Part shown: piece after piece, positions 46,121-46,593 of the stretch | Layout: every line of letters starts with the position of its first letter | Position numbering within the stretch: position 1 is the first letter of the stretch | Assembly: GCA_015499985.1 (NCBI GenBank) | Contig: JAAAUF010000187.1 | Coordinates: 6,497 to 53,089 of the forward strand | Source of the DNA: Haplosporangium gracile | Taxonomy: Eukaryota > Mortierellomycota > Mortierellomycetes > Mortierellales > Mortierellaceae | Direction: 5' to 3' | Length of the DNA stretch: 46,593 bases | The notes under the pieces: model-generated | Told to the model about the DNA's origin: nothing | The model's database searches: none | The model's input: only the letters and a program-made list of their open reading frames with translations | Position numbers and translations under genes: made by a program

Positions 46121-46593
46121 ATCGACTCGCCTGGATGGCTCAACACCTCTTCATCTACCAGATGTGGCAACACTATCCCCACTAGTCTCTCCAACTCCTC
46201 CATCAACCTCCTCTTCTCTTCCCCTCCTGCCTCTCCTCCTTCTGTGGCGCCCAATTGACCCTTTCCTGCACCTTGGTCCCCAAGAAGACCTTGCTGCGCC
46301 AGGTGTCGGACATTGGCGAGAGTGGCATGCAACTCCTCATGTACATGAACCCAATGCGATATATTTGTCTTTTTTCTTTTTCTTTTTTCGTACGCAATAC
46401 GAGATATCTATTACTGCTGTGAAAGAAGGAAAGATGATGGCGTCTTTTAGTTCGTGGTCTTGTTCCAGGTGCACGCAGAACTGGAGCGTGTTCTTTAGAA
46501 CTTGTTTCTGTACTGCTGCTGGTTGCTGGAAGTGTCTACGGCAGAAAAGATAAGTGGAGTTTGAATCAATTGGATAGTTCACGGGAAAAAAAA
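46048..46593 (-). CDS. Hemerythrin (HHE)-like domain protein, 5' part outside window
   Basis: This is the 3' end of a minus-strand gene. The last exon is about 46368-46048, and the previous one about 46535-46415, starting after a cgtag acceptor. Further 5' exons must lie beyond the window. The pattern of helices fits the second half of an HHE four-helix bundle: FCVHLEQDHELKDAIIFPSF (helix with HxxxD/E-type ligands and FP turn), then VHVHEELHATLANVRHLA, then LERLVGIVLPHLVDEEVLSH. HHE domains bind a di-iron centre in many bacterial and some fungal proteins. Metal binding here is inferred from His/Glu/Asp placement only. The intron between the two exons would be just 46 bp with a purine-rich acceptor, so that join is uncertain. 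A Gly/Glu-rich insertion (GKGQLGATEGGEAGGEEKRR) lengthens the loop before the last helix. The C-terminal ~25 codons fall inside the quasi-palindrome. Confidence 0.55.

Noticed and set aside
1..46593. CRISPR array, prophage, integron or bacterial operon structure
   Set aside because: None is present. The genes have spliceosomal introns and eukaryotic families throughout.

Overview
The window is nuclear DNA from a filamentous early-diverging fungus, most likely Mortierellomycota. This is an inference from gene content and style, not a database match. The genes are eukaryotic, with introns mostly of 95-280 bp, GT-AG ends and CTAAC/CTGAC-like branch sites. Proteins carry long Ser/Thr/Asn/His-rich tails. 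A RECQL1-type helicase and a P2X-type channel are both unexpected in yeasts and other Dikarya. Trinucleotide and dinucleotide microsatellites are frequent, and one 10-N assembly gap lies at 12979-12988.

Layout, left to right. 1-2255 holds no gene I can support and ends in a pyrimidine-rich promoter. 2256-7561 (+) is a five-exon IVY1-like BAR-domain protein with a roughly 2-kb GC-AG intron. 7779-11773 (-) is a 1,172-residue low-complexity protein of unknown function. 11774-16087 is a repeat-rich intergenic stretch containing the assembly gap. 16088-19107 (-) is a six-exon RECQL1-like DNA helicase. It shares a 0.7-kb divergent promoter with 19796-23875 (+), a nine-exon SAPS-domain protein, the regulatory subunit type of Sit4/PP6 phosphatase. 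23989-25170 (-) is a decayed, multiply frameshifted gene. 26805-28706 (+) is phosphomevalonate kinase (ERG8). 30575-32721 (+) is a LAG1-type ceramide synthase. 33339-35021 (-) is a single-exon F-box protein. 37805-43676 (+) is the main find: a P2X-type ATP-gated channel homologue with both membrane helices and a roughly 1,030-residue Ser/Thr-rich cytoplasmic tail. 43926-45799 (-) is a second F-box protein, with a cysteine cluster. 46048-46593 (-) is the 3' part of a hemerythrin (HHE)-like protein. Its stop codon lies inside an 83-bp quasi-palindrome.

The genes do not form a biosynthetic or defence cluster. Several are individually linked in other organisms to vacuole/endolysosome function and nutrient signalling (IVY1, Sit4-SAPS, and P2X in Dictyostelium), and two make lipids (ERG8, LAG1). 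I treat this as chance neighbourhood unless synteny shows otherwise. Exon boundaries were derived by hand from reading frame, splice-site consensus and protein-family continuity. No searches were run.
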